A stretch of DNA of 64,000 nucleotides from Reticulitermes lucifugus (GCA_026260175.1 JAKCWW010000382.1:52367-116366), one strand, 5' to 3'; positions 42,601-56,936 are shown, counted from the stretch's first letter. The notes: generated from the letters alone by a model not told the origin. Translations and numbers: made by a program.

Positions 42601-45600
42601 TTTTTTGATTCACTGCACACTGGACCCTGACTTGGGTGTCATGTAAAGAAACATCATAAACTGTATGAGGATTTGTGTAACACCAATATCTGTTATTCTG
42701 GCTCTCTGTATTCCTACTTAATATATGAGAAAAACAGAAGTTTTGGATCTTAATGTTTGTCCACAATTGATCATGTCATGTGAAATTTTGCCTCTATTCT
42801 GTACAGTAAAACTTCTTTAATCTGGAAGCTGATACTCCAGAAATTCTAATACTTCAGTAGTTGAGGCAGACAGTCTGTTTCAGCACTGACAACATCCAGA
42901 ACAAGTAGTGATTACATTTTTTTTTATCTTGTGCTATCTGGATTTTACTGAACCCACTAAGCTATTTTAATGGCTTCCTGATTCACAGTCTCCTGGTCCT
43001 TCAGTATCCGCAGTAGAAACTGACAGACTCCAGAAAAAATACAAGGGGACCCTGATGCCCCTGAACCAGCAGCTGAAGGAGATACCCAAATGGAATACTC
43101 CTCTTATTAGTTGTACAGCCCATGTACAACTAATAAGGTCAGTACAGGTACTGTTAGATAAGCCAGAATACTTGATAATCTGACAATTGTCCAGCCCAAG
43201 GTTACCAGATTGAAGGAATTATACTGCATATTTTTCTTTTACATGACAATGTTTTTGTGGGATATTCTTTACAAAACTTTTGGTAACATATTTTCCACAA
43301 TACATACTTTGCAAAAGTATTGCCAATGAATACTCTCTGTTCAATTAAATACATTACACAAGTGAAATGAGACCATCTGATGTCCACGTATAATAAGAGC
43401 TTACTATGAAATCAGTGCCCCTTCCAGCCGCTCAGTTATAAACTGCAACAACTGAGCAAGTATGTTCACTAACAAGCGCGCGCGCGCGCGCACACACACA
43501 CACACACAAACTTGGTATTTTCCTATGCTCAGAGACATGATAAATCTACATCTCTGTACTTCACTAAACTTTACAGACCAATCAAAGTGACGATTTGTGA
43601 ACTAAATGTAACTAATATTTATCCACTGCACAGCTACCCATCACAACTCCAAAACATAAGTTGGGTCACACAGCACTCACCTCGAACTCAGCAAGTTCTC
43701 TGCCTCATCTGGTGTCATGGTTTCAGGAACATCTGAAGCCAAACTCTGAGGTGCCTCTTGCTGCTGGTCCTCTCTCTGCTCTTTGTCTTTTCCTCTTTCA
43801 GCTAGTGCTGGAGTTACCTCAAAAGCAACCTACACATGAAATAATACAATAGCAAATCACCCCAAAAGTCTTCCCTCTACTTACAGCTTATCCAAAATTT
43901 ATAGAAGACCATTTATCTCACAGGCTTTTGCTTCTAATGGTGCCATTCATGTTCCACTAAAATTTATACTTATCACAGTGATACAAAGCATGTGTTACCA
44001 CAAGATGCCCAATGCTGGTTCTGTAAACTGTACAAGTGGACATTCCTTTGAAAGAAAGAATAACAAATTGTTTTCAATATGCTTACCTTCTTTTCGAGTA
44101 AAAACATACTTATCTGTCTCCATGTTCATGCATTTATAAAAGATCATAAATTCTGAACAAAGAGCTATATGAATTAAAGGTGACAATGTTTTCTCATCTA
44201 TGAAAGCATATCACCATCTAATATCTTAACCCAGCTACGTAAGAGAATAAAAACTTTATTTCCACATACCTGCTGTGTGAATTCCGCTGGTGCTTTAACC
44301 CTTTCCTCCTCACGTTCAGCTTCATCGTCTCCATCTTCAGCATCAGCATCAGCATATTCAACATCCTGCAAGTCCAGGATACTTGCTTCTGATGATGCCT
44401 GTTTCACACCCACCTGTTGCTCCGGTGATCCTGCTCTCGCTGTCATAGAAGCAGGAGGAAGAGAAGCAGCAGCGCTTACTTCTTCCGGACGGAGAATCAA
44501 TCGAGACAACAGGAATGGTTCCGATTCCTGACGAGAGATCTGAGTGGACTGTTCTGACACTGAAGCACAACTATCGACAGTGATATCCTTAATTTTGACA
44601 GAGTCTACATCCTCTGCTGCTGTTCTTGATACAACATGCACATCTGAGTTTTCATCACTGGATACAAAATGAGAGGCAACATATCCACTACCACCAATCA
44701 CATCAACACTTCCTTTTCTCATCTCCATCTCAACTTCTGGAATACAGGAATCATGCAGATCTGGTCTAGCTGATGACACTGCTGTTTCTGTTTCTAGATC
44801 AAATTGTTCTGTCTCATCTGATTGCACTTGTTCTTCATCTTGAAGGACTGGCAGTGGCTGCACTTTGAAATTCCTATTAGTCTCGTCCTTTTGAACCTTA
44901 GAAACACTTTCATCAAAAGCTTCTTTACCAGAATGTGACTTAGCAACTGCATTTTCATCATATTTCCACGTAAAAGTGTCCCGCTGACCTAAAACTTGTG
45001 ACAATTTAGATTCCTCTACCTTGTCACTACATTCATGATTGGTGATCTCTGTGTATCTAGTTGCTGGTAACCAAGAAGTATTATCCGAGCCCTGACTCTC
45101 CAGTTCACGAAGCACTGAATTTGTGATGGGTGCAGGATGATATATTTCCGCAACATTTCCACTGTACGGACTGGAATCACCCTGTGCAGGTGGTGGGAGG
45201 GATTCTTTGCTCTCATCTCTGGAACTAATTACAGATACTGGTTTGGTTGGGCCAAGCCCTGCAGCTTGAAGGTGCAGCTGAACTGAGGACACCATCTTCT
45301 TGCTGCGTTTGTCAACATGGGCTACATCGTGGCGAACTTCTCCTGCTTCCTCCTCACGCAATCGCTTCTCCACATCCCCAGTTGCTACAACAGGAAGGTT
45401 ACCTCCACTACCAGCATCAGATCCTTGCCCTGAACACACATTTAAAAGGTCTGTTTTATTCATATATATAAACAACCTGGTTCAGGACTAGATAAACTAT
45501 GACTTGTGGTCCAGAAGTGGCCCTCAATAACTGTAAAACAGTTCACTGTGATACTGAAATACATAGCCATTTTAACAATGTGTTCTTAATATACAGTGCA

Positions 45601-48600
45601 CAGAAGGTATTCTATGAACATAAAACAAAATTCATAAAAATCTAGATTTTGAAAGAAAATCAAATTTTGGGTCCCTAGAAGGCCTAAACATAATTGCATA
45701 GGTCTATGTTTTCATTTTCAGCACCTACAAAACGGTATGAGACAAATCCTATGTATTTTGGTACATAAACAGCAGTGTGTTCAGTCAATGCAGATAAATT
45801 ATATGTTCAACAATTCTTACATATTTTGGTACATAGACAGCCATGTGTTCAGCCAATGCAGTTATATGTTTAACAATTCCTGAATCACAGATACTTCTCA
45901 CAAAGTTCTTTGGCCCATAGTCTCTCTGAAATAGTCACACCTGGACCCCAGGTAAAAGAATTTGCCCATCCCTGGTCTAGTTGAACCTAAACTGACAGTT
46001 CAACTTGACAGTGATACTGACAGTACCACTGCTCCTTTAGAACTCACATTTCTGAATCATTAAACTTTTCAGGAGACACTAAGATAGTTTTATAACCAAC
46101 AATGTTGATATACATTCTACAGTGCACTCACTAGAAAGGCACCTAGGTACAGGTGCCACTCTCAGTAGTAGATTTAAAAGATAAAGGTAAAGTTCACCCT
46201 AGAACAAGCCATGAAGGCCCAGTGGGGGGTACAGGTATAGCTATACTCTTTCTTTAACCTCGGCGCTAGATGGGGGTGGGTGGTCAACGTCACGCCCCGG
46301 CCGCTTTACCCAGTACCCATTGAATTGGAAGCTGGATGGGCCCCAGGGCTGGTATGGATGGGTGCGGAAGATCTCGCCAACGCCGGGATTTGATCCCCGG
46401 ACCGCCCAGCCCGTAACGAGTCGCTATATCGACTATGCTATCCCGGCCAATCAGTAGTAAATTTACAAGGTATTATTTGTAGAAAGAGAGCATTTCATTG
46501 GTTGCAAAACATGTATATTACGTATTATGTACACACACATAAATCATATATTATATGATAAAAATCGGGCATTCAAGTTTTTCGAGAAAGCATTTTCATT
46601 AAGATTTCATTAAGATGTTAAAACATTCCCTGTCTTACCCACTGGTTTACTGTTGCTCATGCGCTCATAATTTCTGTGACGTCCATTTGTACAATTGCGG
46701 CCAGGACAGCGTAGTCGGTATAGCGATTCACTACAGGCTGGACAGATTGGGGATCGAATCCCGGTGGAGGCGAGATTTTCCATGCCCATACAGACCGGCC
46801 CGGAGGCCCACCCAGCCTCCTGTACAATGGATACCGGGTCTTTCCTGTGGGTAAAGAGGCCGGGGCGTTGTGATGACCGCCCATCCCCTTCTAGCTCCGA
46901 GGATGTAAATGGGTTCTAACTATACCTCCCTCTCCCATCTGTGTCTGCATAGGCATGTCATGGAGTGACCTTTACCTTTACCTTTACCATGTGTATGATA
47001 CCATCTACATATAAACTTTTTATAACAATTATACACTGATGTGGAATAACTTTCTCTTTCATTATTTCCCATATTTCTATTAACCCTATCCTATACCCAC
47101 TAATGAAACAGATATGTCAACAATTACATCAGCATTCATGAGCATCTTCCCAAGTTCAAATACCAAGAAAGTTCGTATAAATGAATAGATCCTAGTTAAC
47201 AAATATAACTATTCTGTAATGCGCAGTGCTCCACAGATTAGGGGACAATAAAACTATGTGCACAGATACACCAAGCAGGGCCATCTTTCTCCACCACCTG
47301 TGCTTCCAACTGACACCCTACAGTGACCACTAGACAGTCCAGGTAGCTACATTCACAGAAAACACTACTCAATACATCAATGTACCATTTTTACCAATAC
47401 CGATCCATATTAATGAATAAAAGAAGTACCAGAACTGTTTAATAACTGGCAACATCCTACTGGAAGTTCAGATCCTGTTAACTGAGATAATCATAAAAAC
47501 TGTCATAACCAGTGTTCAAACTGGAGGAAAGTAACACAGCTCAAGGTACAGTACATGTCATATTTGAAAGGAGAAGTAACACTCTCCAACTCACAAACGC
47601 TGTCTCAAATCATGCCAAGTTCAACTGCTAAATCAAAACCTTTCGATTTATTAGCACCATACTATATGCATGATTTTCAAACAATTAGGGAATTGTTAAA
47701 TTAGGAAAATGTAAAAAATATTAATTGAATATTCCACACTAATCATGTTTATAATCACTCATTATTATACTAGACAAATGTTATGTAACATTAAAAAAAC
47801 CATTTGCACATACAATCTACATAGAGATGCAATTTGTTAATTTCTACTGCATGTTTTGGTGGCCACCCGCTATCATCAGGGAATACACACCAAGATATTT
47901 AAAACATACAAAATATGATAAAAACAAAATAGTGATATTCACTGTATTACATCAATTTCCACAACTGCATGTACAGGATGTAAGACACAGAATAACAATG
48001 TAAGCGTAGTTAAAATTCTTACATCCTTGACATGTTGTTGTTAGTTTCTCAGTAGCATATAAACATGTATTTTTCTTGATCCATAGTGGATGTATATGTC
48101 AAGCATATGCTGATTTGGGTATACACCTAACACAAATTAAACAACAGACACGAATACAGACCCATACAAAACACCACAGAGTTGATTAAATCATGTGGAA
48201 AAGGATGGCACATGAATTGCTGGGAGAGCTTCTACATCCAAGCCTGCCAGCAGCAAAGGTTATTGATCGACAAACATAATGTTGACCATTTCAATCCACT
48301 TTTCACAATTATACAAGACATGCAATAATGGTGTGTAGGTGCTAGACATAAGTACGGGTACATCTATGTATAACCTACACAGCAAGATCAGTAGAAAACC
48401 ACCTCCTACACAGAACACAATACTACATAATACAGGGTATGTATATAATTTATCTTATTGTATAGGATATGATTATAAATAATCTTTGATAACTAATAAG
48501 ATTAATATTTTCACAAGACTAGATCCACTATGTATTAAGAAAAATACTAGATGTTTGTATGCTACTGAAAAACTAAAAACAACATATCAAGCATATAAGA

Positions 48601-51600
48601 ATTTAAATGTGCATACATTACTATGCTGTTTTTTACATCCTATGCACACAGCTGTGGAAATTGATACAATACAATCAATATCTTTTTAATATTAAACATC
48701 CCTGTTGGTATGTACATGTTTAAAGTATACAGACGGACCCCGACTTACGTAGCTCTGACATACGTAGATCCGGACTTACGTAAAAAACTTCTTGTGCCAC
48801 TACCACCACTACTACCACTNNNNNNNNNNNNNNNNNNNNNNNNNNNNNNNNNNCCACCCCTGCCTCTGCCTCAATTGAATACGACAGTGACTCCAGTATC
48901 GATTATTAATTATTATTATATCAATTATTATTATTGTGTATAAGGTATACAATAAAACATGGCTCTGAGATATGGAAAAATCGACTTACGCATAGGGTTG
49001 CAGAACGATCCACTTACGTAAGTCGGGAACTTTCTGTATTTTACTCTTTTCAGTAGTATGGTCACAACCAACACACACACTTGCAACATGTGATCAGGCT
49101 ACCGGTTTCAGCTCAAAGAGCCATCATCAGGCCTATGACAGAAGACCATGAAAATCAAACTCCGTACATTTTGATAAGAGGAACTTGTAAAAAAGGGGGA
49201 GTTTTTCCTCTTATCAAAATGTAGGGAGTTTGGTTTTCATGGTCTTCTGTCATAGGGCTGATGATGGCTCTTTGAGCTGAAATCGGTAGCCTGATCACAT
49301 GTTGCAAGTGTGTGTGTTGGTTTTGACTGTATTACTCAAAAGAGTAAAATATACTTTTATACAATGAATATCACTATTGTATTATCATATTTTATTATGT
49401 TTTAAATATCTTGGTGTGTATATTCCCTGATGATGGCAGGTGGCTGCCAAAACATGCAAGAGAAATTTAAAAACTGTATCTCTACGTATGCGGTATGCGC
49501 AAATGTTGGTTTTCTTTAAAAAAAAAAAAGAGAGAGAGAGAGTATAATCTCATTACACAGAATGAATAATATAAAGTTATGAAACATATTAAGAGAAAAT
49601 TTAATTTCAAAGCAATCAATTTCCCAACCACCTGGTGATTCATCACCACATATGCTAGATACAACACCACATATACTCCAGAACCTTAAAATTAACAAAG
49701 AAATTTACAATCCATTGGCAAACTCTTGTTAATGTGGTAATGGACCTTTGGATTCCATAAACAGTGCAAAATTTTTTGACAATGAATGACTATGGGCTTT
49801 ACAAGCGCTCTGATCCATCATATTTCCCTGTCATTCTGCAGTCCCAATGACGATTATACAGAAACTGAAGGCTGTGATTAATTGTAAAGTAGTCAGCATT
49901 TAAGAGCAGAAGTCACTGGTTATTTTAACTTATTCAGGTGACTGGAGGATAATATACAGCTATTATGATAGCACAGTGCAAATAACACTTGAATGTGAAC
50001 CACACAAGGTAAGTGCTGAGGAGTAATGCGTTAAAGTACAGCAGTTAGAATTTATTTTATGATGTCTAGTATGGTAATAAATTAATAACATGACTTGCTT
50101 TTGTGAGATTGTAATGTCATGTCAGATTATTCACACTAAACAAGTGATATTTAGTCTGTTCCTTTCCATTTTGAGCACAGTTCACAACAAATGCCACATC
50201 ACATAATTAGGATCATACCCGAGCAACTGGAACACAGGAGCCGTAGGCACATAGTCTGTGGGAGATAGATAGACAGAGATTGGATACAACCAGATATAGG
50301 TACAGATACTGCCACTCCCAGTGTGAAATGTTCACTCGAACAACAGCTGTCCACAGCAAAGCAAACAATGAATGTAACTGCGCTACACTTTCACTCCACT
50401 TTCATGCACTAACACAGCTCCTGTTGCCATATATGAAAACAAAATTATTACTCACAGCCTAACATTAAAAATACACAACTAAGCAGGCAAGGCTCATCTC
50501 CAAAGCATCTTTAAGAAAAAAAAAACAATTGTAGAATACTGTACTTAATGGCAGAGCCTTATACAAGGTATGATGTAATACAAAATTAAAGATAAATCAA
50601 TAATTCAGCTTTGCAGCTAACATTAAAAGGAATCCTATTTTTCATATTTTCCATTCAAATAACATCCCACCAATTTGAGAATATTCTTTGAGTAGCTGTT
50701 ATGTATGTGGCAACAAAAAATAGATTAGGTAACACATACACACAACTGTGGAGTAAATATTGCTGATTAGCTTTCATAATTCACAGCTAACTGTTTAATA
50801 ATGGAGACAAACCAAAATTACCTAAAGTAACATTAAATTAAAGATACTATAATAATGGCTTTTGTTTCTCTTCCAATTTATTAACCATGATTATGACAAG
50901 TCTATAGAAATATAATAACTATCCTCTGAGTCAAGTTGTAGAAAGAGAGGAGAAAATATTATTCATATCAGATTCAAGTATTCTGGGATGTCACACCATG
51001 TTGTTGGGTGAGCAATTCTGGACATTTTCAAGGACCACAGGGCCTTTATCTTGAGGGTGATGCAGACAAAAGCATTCTGATCCTTCAAAACGTCCAGAAC
51101 TACTCAGCCCACAACACAATGTCATGTCCAGAACACTTAAATCTGTAGCAACACCGCTGTGACAGCCTCAAACCTCACATGTTCATAATAAGTCCGATTA
51201 TTTCCTATTAACATATGCAGAATGTGCTGATTTCTTGTAACACCATTTCTCGTTTAAACATGATATATAGAACTCTACTTCAGTCACAGTAACATACAAC
51301 TAGTAACAAAGTATTTCATATCAAGAATTGCAGTATTTAGAATCTAAGGATGCTAATACCACACTGCAGATACGCAAACTTTAACAACATTCCTTTTCAG
51401 TAAATAACATCACAGACTTATGCAAACATGTGCACATGCAGAAACACACTGCACAGTTCAGTACAGATAAACACAAAGAGCAGTCCAGTGATCTTTCTAT
51501 CAGTCTTCATTCAAAAACCTGCAGACACTGTGTAATGACGAACAGCAGCTGCTCACTCTGTTGCACAAACAAAACTGTTTCAGGGCTGGAGATTCCCTCC

Positions 51601-54600
51601 CAAGTTGCAAACTAGCTATAAATAGCACCCTCCTCCACCTTCCTGTATCACACCCCCACTGGACATGGGCCAACATCTCCATGTTGTATGTTTTTAGAAC
51701 CATTTGAATAAGCATGATTAACTTGCATTTCAGGTGCTACTAGCATCAACATAGAAACAAATCTGTTTTCAGACACCAAAATGTCTCCTGAAGCCAACAT
51801 TTATGAAGCAAACATCACAATGGCCATCAACATAACATGCCCTACGAAAACGTTGTTACTTCATTCAACTGCTGCAAGATATTTAAACCTTATATAAATC
51901 GTCTTCTAATCCAGCTGAACAAACATGCTCACCAACTGACTCCAGGGACAAGAGTTCTTACTGAGAAGTTAACAGTCACTGAGCCAGTCAAGAAATTCTC
52001 TGCCTTTTGTGAAACTAAGAAGTTCATTAGTGTTCACAACAGCCTGCTAATCAAAATGAGAGCTACATAATAAAATGCAGAACAAAATTAGCTCATTGAA
52101 GTTCAGTAAGCTGCAATAAATACAGCAATTACTAATTCATAGCAGCAATGATCCCAAATGGATACTGTGCATACATCAGAAACTTCCACCTCTCCTTTGA
52201 TATAATAAAAGTTAAAAACAGACAACAAGTAATAGTTCTGGGAAGCAAATACAATGTCTATTTTTCTTCAAATGTTTCTATCTGTGTGGTGAGACTGGTA
52301 GGAACTCTAAATTAAAAATTCCACAATTTAGTGGTCCATTTTTGTGCATGATTTCCGCTGGATCAGATTCCAATGGTGTTAAATCTGTCATAAAGAAACA
52401 CAACGTTTCAGACTGTCACATGCTTGCAATTATTAACATGTAAACAATATTTCGTATGCAAGTCTAAATCAACCAACAAATGCACAAGATTATTGGTAAA
52501 ACCCCAACATATGTTTTGGCAAATAGATTGCCATCTTCAGGGGATATGGATCAGAGAGCTGCAAGTGCTATCTGCATCCAAATATACAATGTATGGTTTC
52601 ACCGTAAAAGTTTTGACACATGTCACAATTCAAGATGTACAATGTACAGGACGAAATCCACAACAGATCAACCACAATGCTTGTATGCATGGCCAATAAC
52701 TAGTTTTAGAAACCACCATAAACTTTCTAACGTTTAATATTTTAACACTGATTCATGTAAAACTAGTTGTATATATTTTATACCCTGAGATCTTAAGGCA
52801 TACTTATTTTAACTACTAATTGAGGCATAGCATATTTACTGTTTTCAATTCATAATTTTGTCTAGCTATAGATCTTGAATTGTGACGTGTAAAAACTTTT
52901 AATGTGAAACCATACATTGTATATTTGGATGCAGATGGCACTTGCAGTTCTCCGATACATAACCCCTGGAGATGGCAATCTATTTGCCAAAACATATGTA
53001 GGGGTTTTATACTTACCAATAATCTTGTGCATTTGTTGGTTGATTTAGACTTACAATAAAGTGCACGGTACATACAACATAAAATTTCATATGCAGTTAT
53101 GTAAATATGTTTATGACTGATCTTCATACACACGTTCATATGCCTAATTCAAACGGTTCATTGTTACTGGAATAAAACTGCAAACTAAATGTACATATCA
53201 TACTAGTCATGAAATTAGTATTGAGTATGAGCAATACACTTGCCAGAAAACAAAGTATGTTAAAAATAATTATTTCACATTTTGTGTACTGCAAAAATTA
53301 AGATAGTTATCTTACCTACAAAAGTCCTGGCTGATATACTGTTTATACCTGGCGATGATTTAGGCTGCTGCTGTTTCAATTTTTCATCAGTACTGGGAAA
53401 TGAAACAGAATTGTACATTTTAATATTCAGGGTTTCAGACAGCAGACAGAAGGGTGAAGATTTCTGAATCGAACGGTCAAAAGCATTTCCTGAATTCAAC
53501 CTGCTGTTAATTTCTCTGTGAAGGTCATGTTGATTTGTTAGTGTCATTTCAAAATACTCGACCTTTGCCATATTTTCAGAGGATTTATTATGTATGTCAA
53601 TATCATAATTTTTTTCCTGTATTCTCATGATACATGAATATGTATTTAAGTCACTCTGCATTTAAACAAACTCCAGGTTTGTGCAATTTGGAGGGAGAGG
53701 GTAAGTAATGGTGGGGGGCCTTGACAACACTACATGGCAAAACCACCAGTCCTACTTTCTTCTACATACAACTTCAGATGTGTAATGTAATATTCAGTAC
53801 AAATGACATTCCTTAGCAACTTACAATGTACACTATGCAAATATATCATCAACAGGAATAATATTATGAAAGAATTCGCCTGTTTTTCCATGCTCAAACC
53901 ACTCAGACTATAGGGTTTTGTAAATTGTGTAGACTGCTGGTGAAATCTAAATCAGTGAAGACACTTTTTAATAACTCAATAGAAAAGGAGATCAATAAGA
54001 ATTTGGATAACTTTCCTTACGTCAGTATCTTGAACTGTATAAAAGTTGTGATATCTGGCACCTCCAGGACCAGAGTTGCCAGATATAATTTTCTGGATAT
54101 CAGGATGTTACACCTTACACATAACAGACCTACAAATTTGATTTGTCATTTGATATCCTGTCCTGTTTTCCCTGCTGCCCTTTCTATTCCATTTTTATAA
54201 CTACTTATGTAACACTGTGTACATATAATCCAAACAAAATGCCAAAAAGTCACCCATAATTGATAGTCAAACTCTTGGAATTAGACCTGAGTGCCGCTGG
54301 TTGAAGTAAGATTATAAATAATGGGCCTCTTAGTCCATTTCTGGTTAACACAGCCTTCCAGATCTTCCAGTGCCAAATACTGCAGCTTTTACCATACCTT
54401 AAATAGGTTGGATGGGGCTACATTAAACATTGTTAATTTTGGTACTGTACTTTCAAAAATAAGGATTTTTAATGCATAACATTAAACAGAAATACTATGA
54501 CTACCTTGTAGAGATGGTGTCCCGGACTGGAGAGACAGGTGGAGGAGGTTCCATTGGCCTTTCTACCGTCTGCTCTTGTCTTGATGTGGGACTGATAGAT

Positions 54601-56897
54601 GAAGTGTGTCCTGTTCGAATAGGTGGAGGTGGAGGGGATACAGTAGGAGACCTCACAGGCCTTGTGGCACTGAATGAAGCACTTCGAGCCGCCAGGTTTG
54701 TGGACGAAAGAGAACTGTCAGCTACTAACTTCTGAGCTTGTTGTTGCAAACCTAACAGAGTTGCCACATTCTCTGTGCCACCAGCACTCAAACCCACTCG
54801 CACTTCTGTCTTGTTTGGATCACTATTACAACGAGCTGAACGTGACTTTGAAAAATGTGATGTCCAGTTCCTCTGTTTCTCTATCAGTTCTCTACTGTTG
54901 AACTTTCTTTCTGGTTTCTCTGGTTTTTCTGGCTTCTTTGATAAACTCATTAAACCTCCAACAGTCTGTAATTTATCCTCAGTTGCTGCCTTCTCATTGT
55001 CAGTCTTAATAACACCATTTGAATGACTACTGTCCATCACCTTCGCAGCTGTACAAATATTTCGTGGCTGTAATAATCTTTCTGTTGCAGATGCTGGAAC
55101 AGGAGTCAACACACACATTGAAGGCACAGCCACCTCTTCATCCACCACATCAGGGCCTCCATTTCTTTGATGTCCATTGGTCGTAAGCACCTTTCGTTCA
55201 TCAATTTCTGAGGTCCCACTGCTTACAATACCAAATACTGATCCCCCACCCATGGAAACACTGTCACTTTGACTTCGTTCTCTAGGAGATGGTGAACGAG
55301 AGGAATGATGTGAACCCATTGCAGTTTGTGGTGAACGTACTGGAGATGTACCAGTGGAGGAGTTATCGGAACTAGATCGGGATCGTAAACCATGAAGACC
55401 TTGACTCATGGGTAACTTGAATCCTGTGGTTATGGTAGGAACTGTGACTGGCTTCTCTGCTCTAGTAACACTGCTGACAATGCCACGGCCATCCTCTGCT
55501 CCCAACTTCTCAAACAACGCTCGGGCATTGTTGAAACGTGCAACATGACTCTCAGTCCGAACAACTGTCACCTGAGTTGGGGAATCACGGGGTGCTGAAG
55601 GGTCCTTTAATGCTTCCTCACTACATGCAGCTGCTCGTCTCCGCTCCAGCTTTGGTGAGGAGTCAGACGATTTGTTCCGCACAGGAGTAGAGTTGCTGAT
55701 CAGCACCTCAGTCTCTTTGGCTGGTACCATGCTCTGAAAAATGTTTGCAATCTGGGATACTTTGGATCCCACCAATCTTGATGGTTTCTTCTCCTCCATT
55801 ACTGGTTTCTTGTACAAGTCCTACACCAATCAAACAAAGCAAAACACAGATTATAGTGCATCCAACATTATTCTAATAACAGGAAGCTATGGGTAAGAAA
55901 AATTTTATATACTATGTTTCTTCTTCAGCAGACTCCTTCTATAAATAATACACCCAAACATTCTCTGAGTATTATAACTAGTATAGCTGCTGCGCAAGAA
56001 AAAGTGTGCATTTAAGTCTCCATAATCAAGGTTCTTTATCAGGAAGGAAGATGTGGGATGCGTGCAATAACAGGAGAAAATTTTCACCTTCTAAATAAAA
56101 CAGTAATGTTAATCCTGTTTTAGGGTGATGGAATTGTGTGGAAGTCAGCTGTGTTGCCAATGTTTTGAAGGGATGTGCTGTTTCCATCTTCAGTGTCAAA
56201 GTAACTGGGGTCACTCTCCAGTCACTCTGCCTACACAACCTCTATGATCACTCTCCTATCACTCTGCCTATATAACCTGTATGATCACCATACTGTCACT
56301 CTGCCTTTATGACCTGTATGATAACTCTCCTGTCACTCTGCCTGTATAACCTGTATGATCATCATATTTAACTTTGAATGTGTAGCCTGTATCATCACCA
56401 TCACCATCATCATCATCATCATCCTGTTACCCTGCCTACATAACCTGTATGAACACTACCCTGTCACTCTGCTCTGCTTAGCTACCTCTGGTCTAGGTCA
56501 ACCAGCCCAAAGTGTGTGTCACTAATGAAGATTGTCACTCACCAACATTTGTGTAAAATAAATGATCACATGACTGAAAGGGAATATAAAGCAGTATGCT
56601 ACAGGAGGATCTGTGGAAGAGGTTGATCCATGTGACTTATTTCCAGAACCTCAATATACACATCTTCAGATGCAAAAAACAGTAATCACTGACACCCACT
56701 GAGCTGTAAGAATAACACTCAACACCACAGCACTAAAACAAATCTGACAGCTTACATTATATGTCACCTGCTGAGGGTATTTCAGCACATACATGGACAG
56801 CAAGTAAAAGTTTTTATTGCAAATGGCAACATTTCATATTTGACATTAAAAATCAATTCCATAATTCATTTAGAGCTCACTCTTGCATGTGTTTGTT

Positions 56898-56936
<39 letters not shown>

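Larger units (their letters stand above)
37532..43680 (-). other. Spn intron 5 (6.1 kb)
   Basis: Contains a half core-repeat near 37945, a SINE-B copy, a small tandem duplication, an IS630-type transposase relic with an internal insertion, and a CG/CA microsatellite next to exon 5. The stretch 38960-41650 is AT-rich with nothing recognised. Confidence 0.6.
47815..49490. repeat. Foldback element interrupted in its right arm
   Basis: The left arm (47815 to about 48105) carries GCATGTTTTGGTGGCCACCC and ATCATCAGGGAATACACACC. Its inverted partner is split: 49373-49490 holds the outer part and about 48490-48682 the inner part. The piece between, 48683-49358, is a later insertion flanked by ATACAATCAATATC (48669-48682) and ATACAATGAATATC (49359-49372). 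Confidence 0.8.
45430..53315 (-). other. Spn intron 3 (7.9 kb)
   Basis: The largest intron. It holds a divergent SINE-B pair in opposite orientation, a nested foldback complex, a core-repeat palindrome, a LINE 3' end and a 0.6-kb foldback. The stretches 46995-47790, 49500-50980 and 51190-51830 show nothing I recognise. Confidence 0.6.

Noticed and set aside
54472-55026. Plus-strand open frames opposite exon 2, including a Gly-rich one
   Set aside because: Antisense shadows of the Pro/Ser-rich coding sequence.
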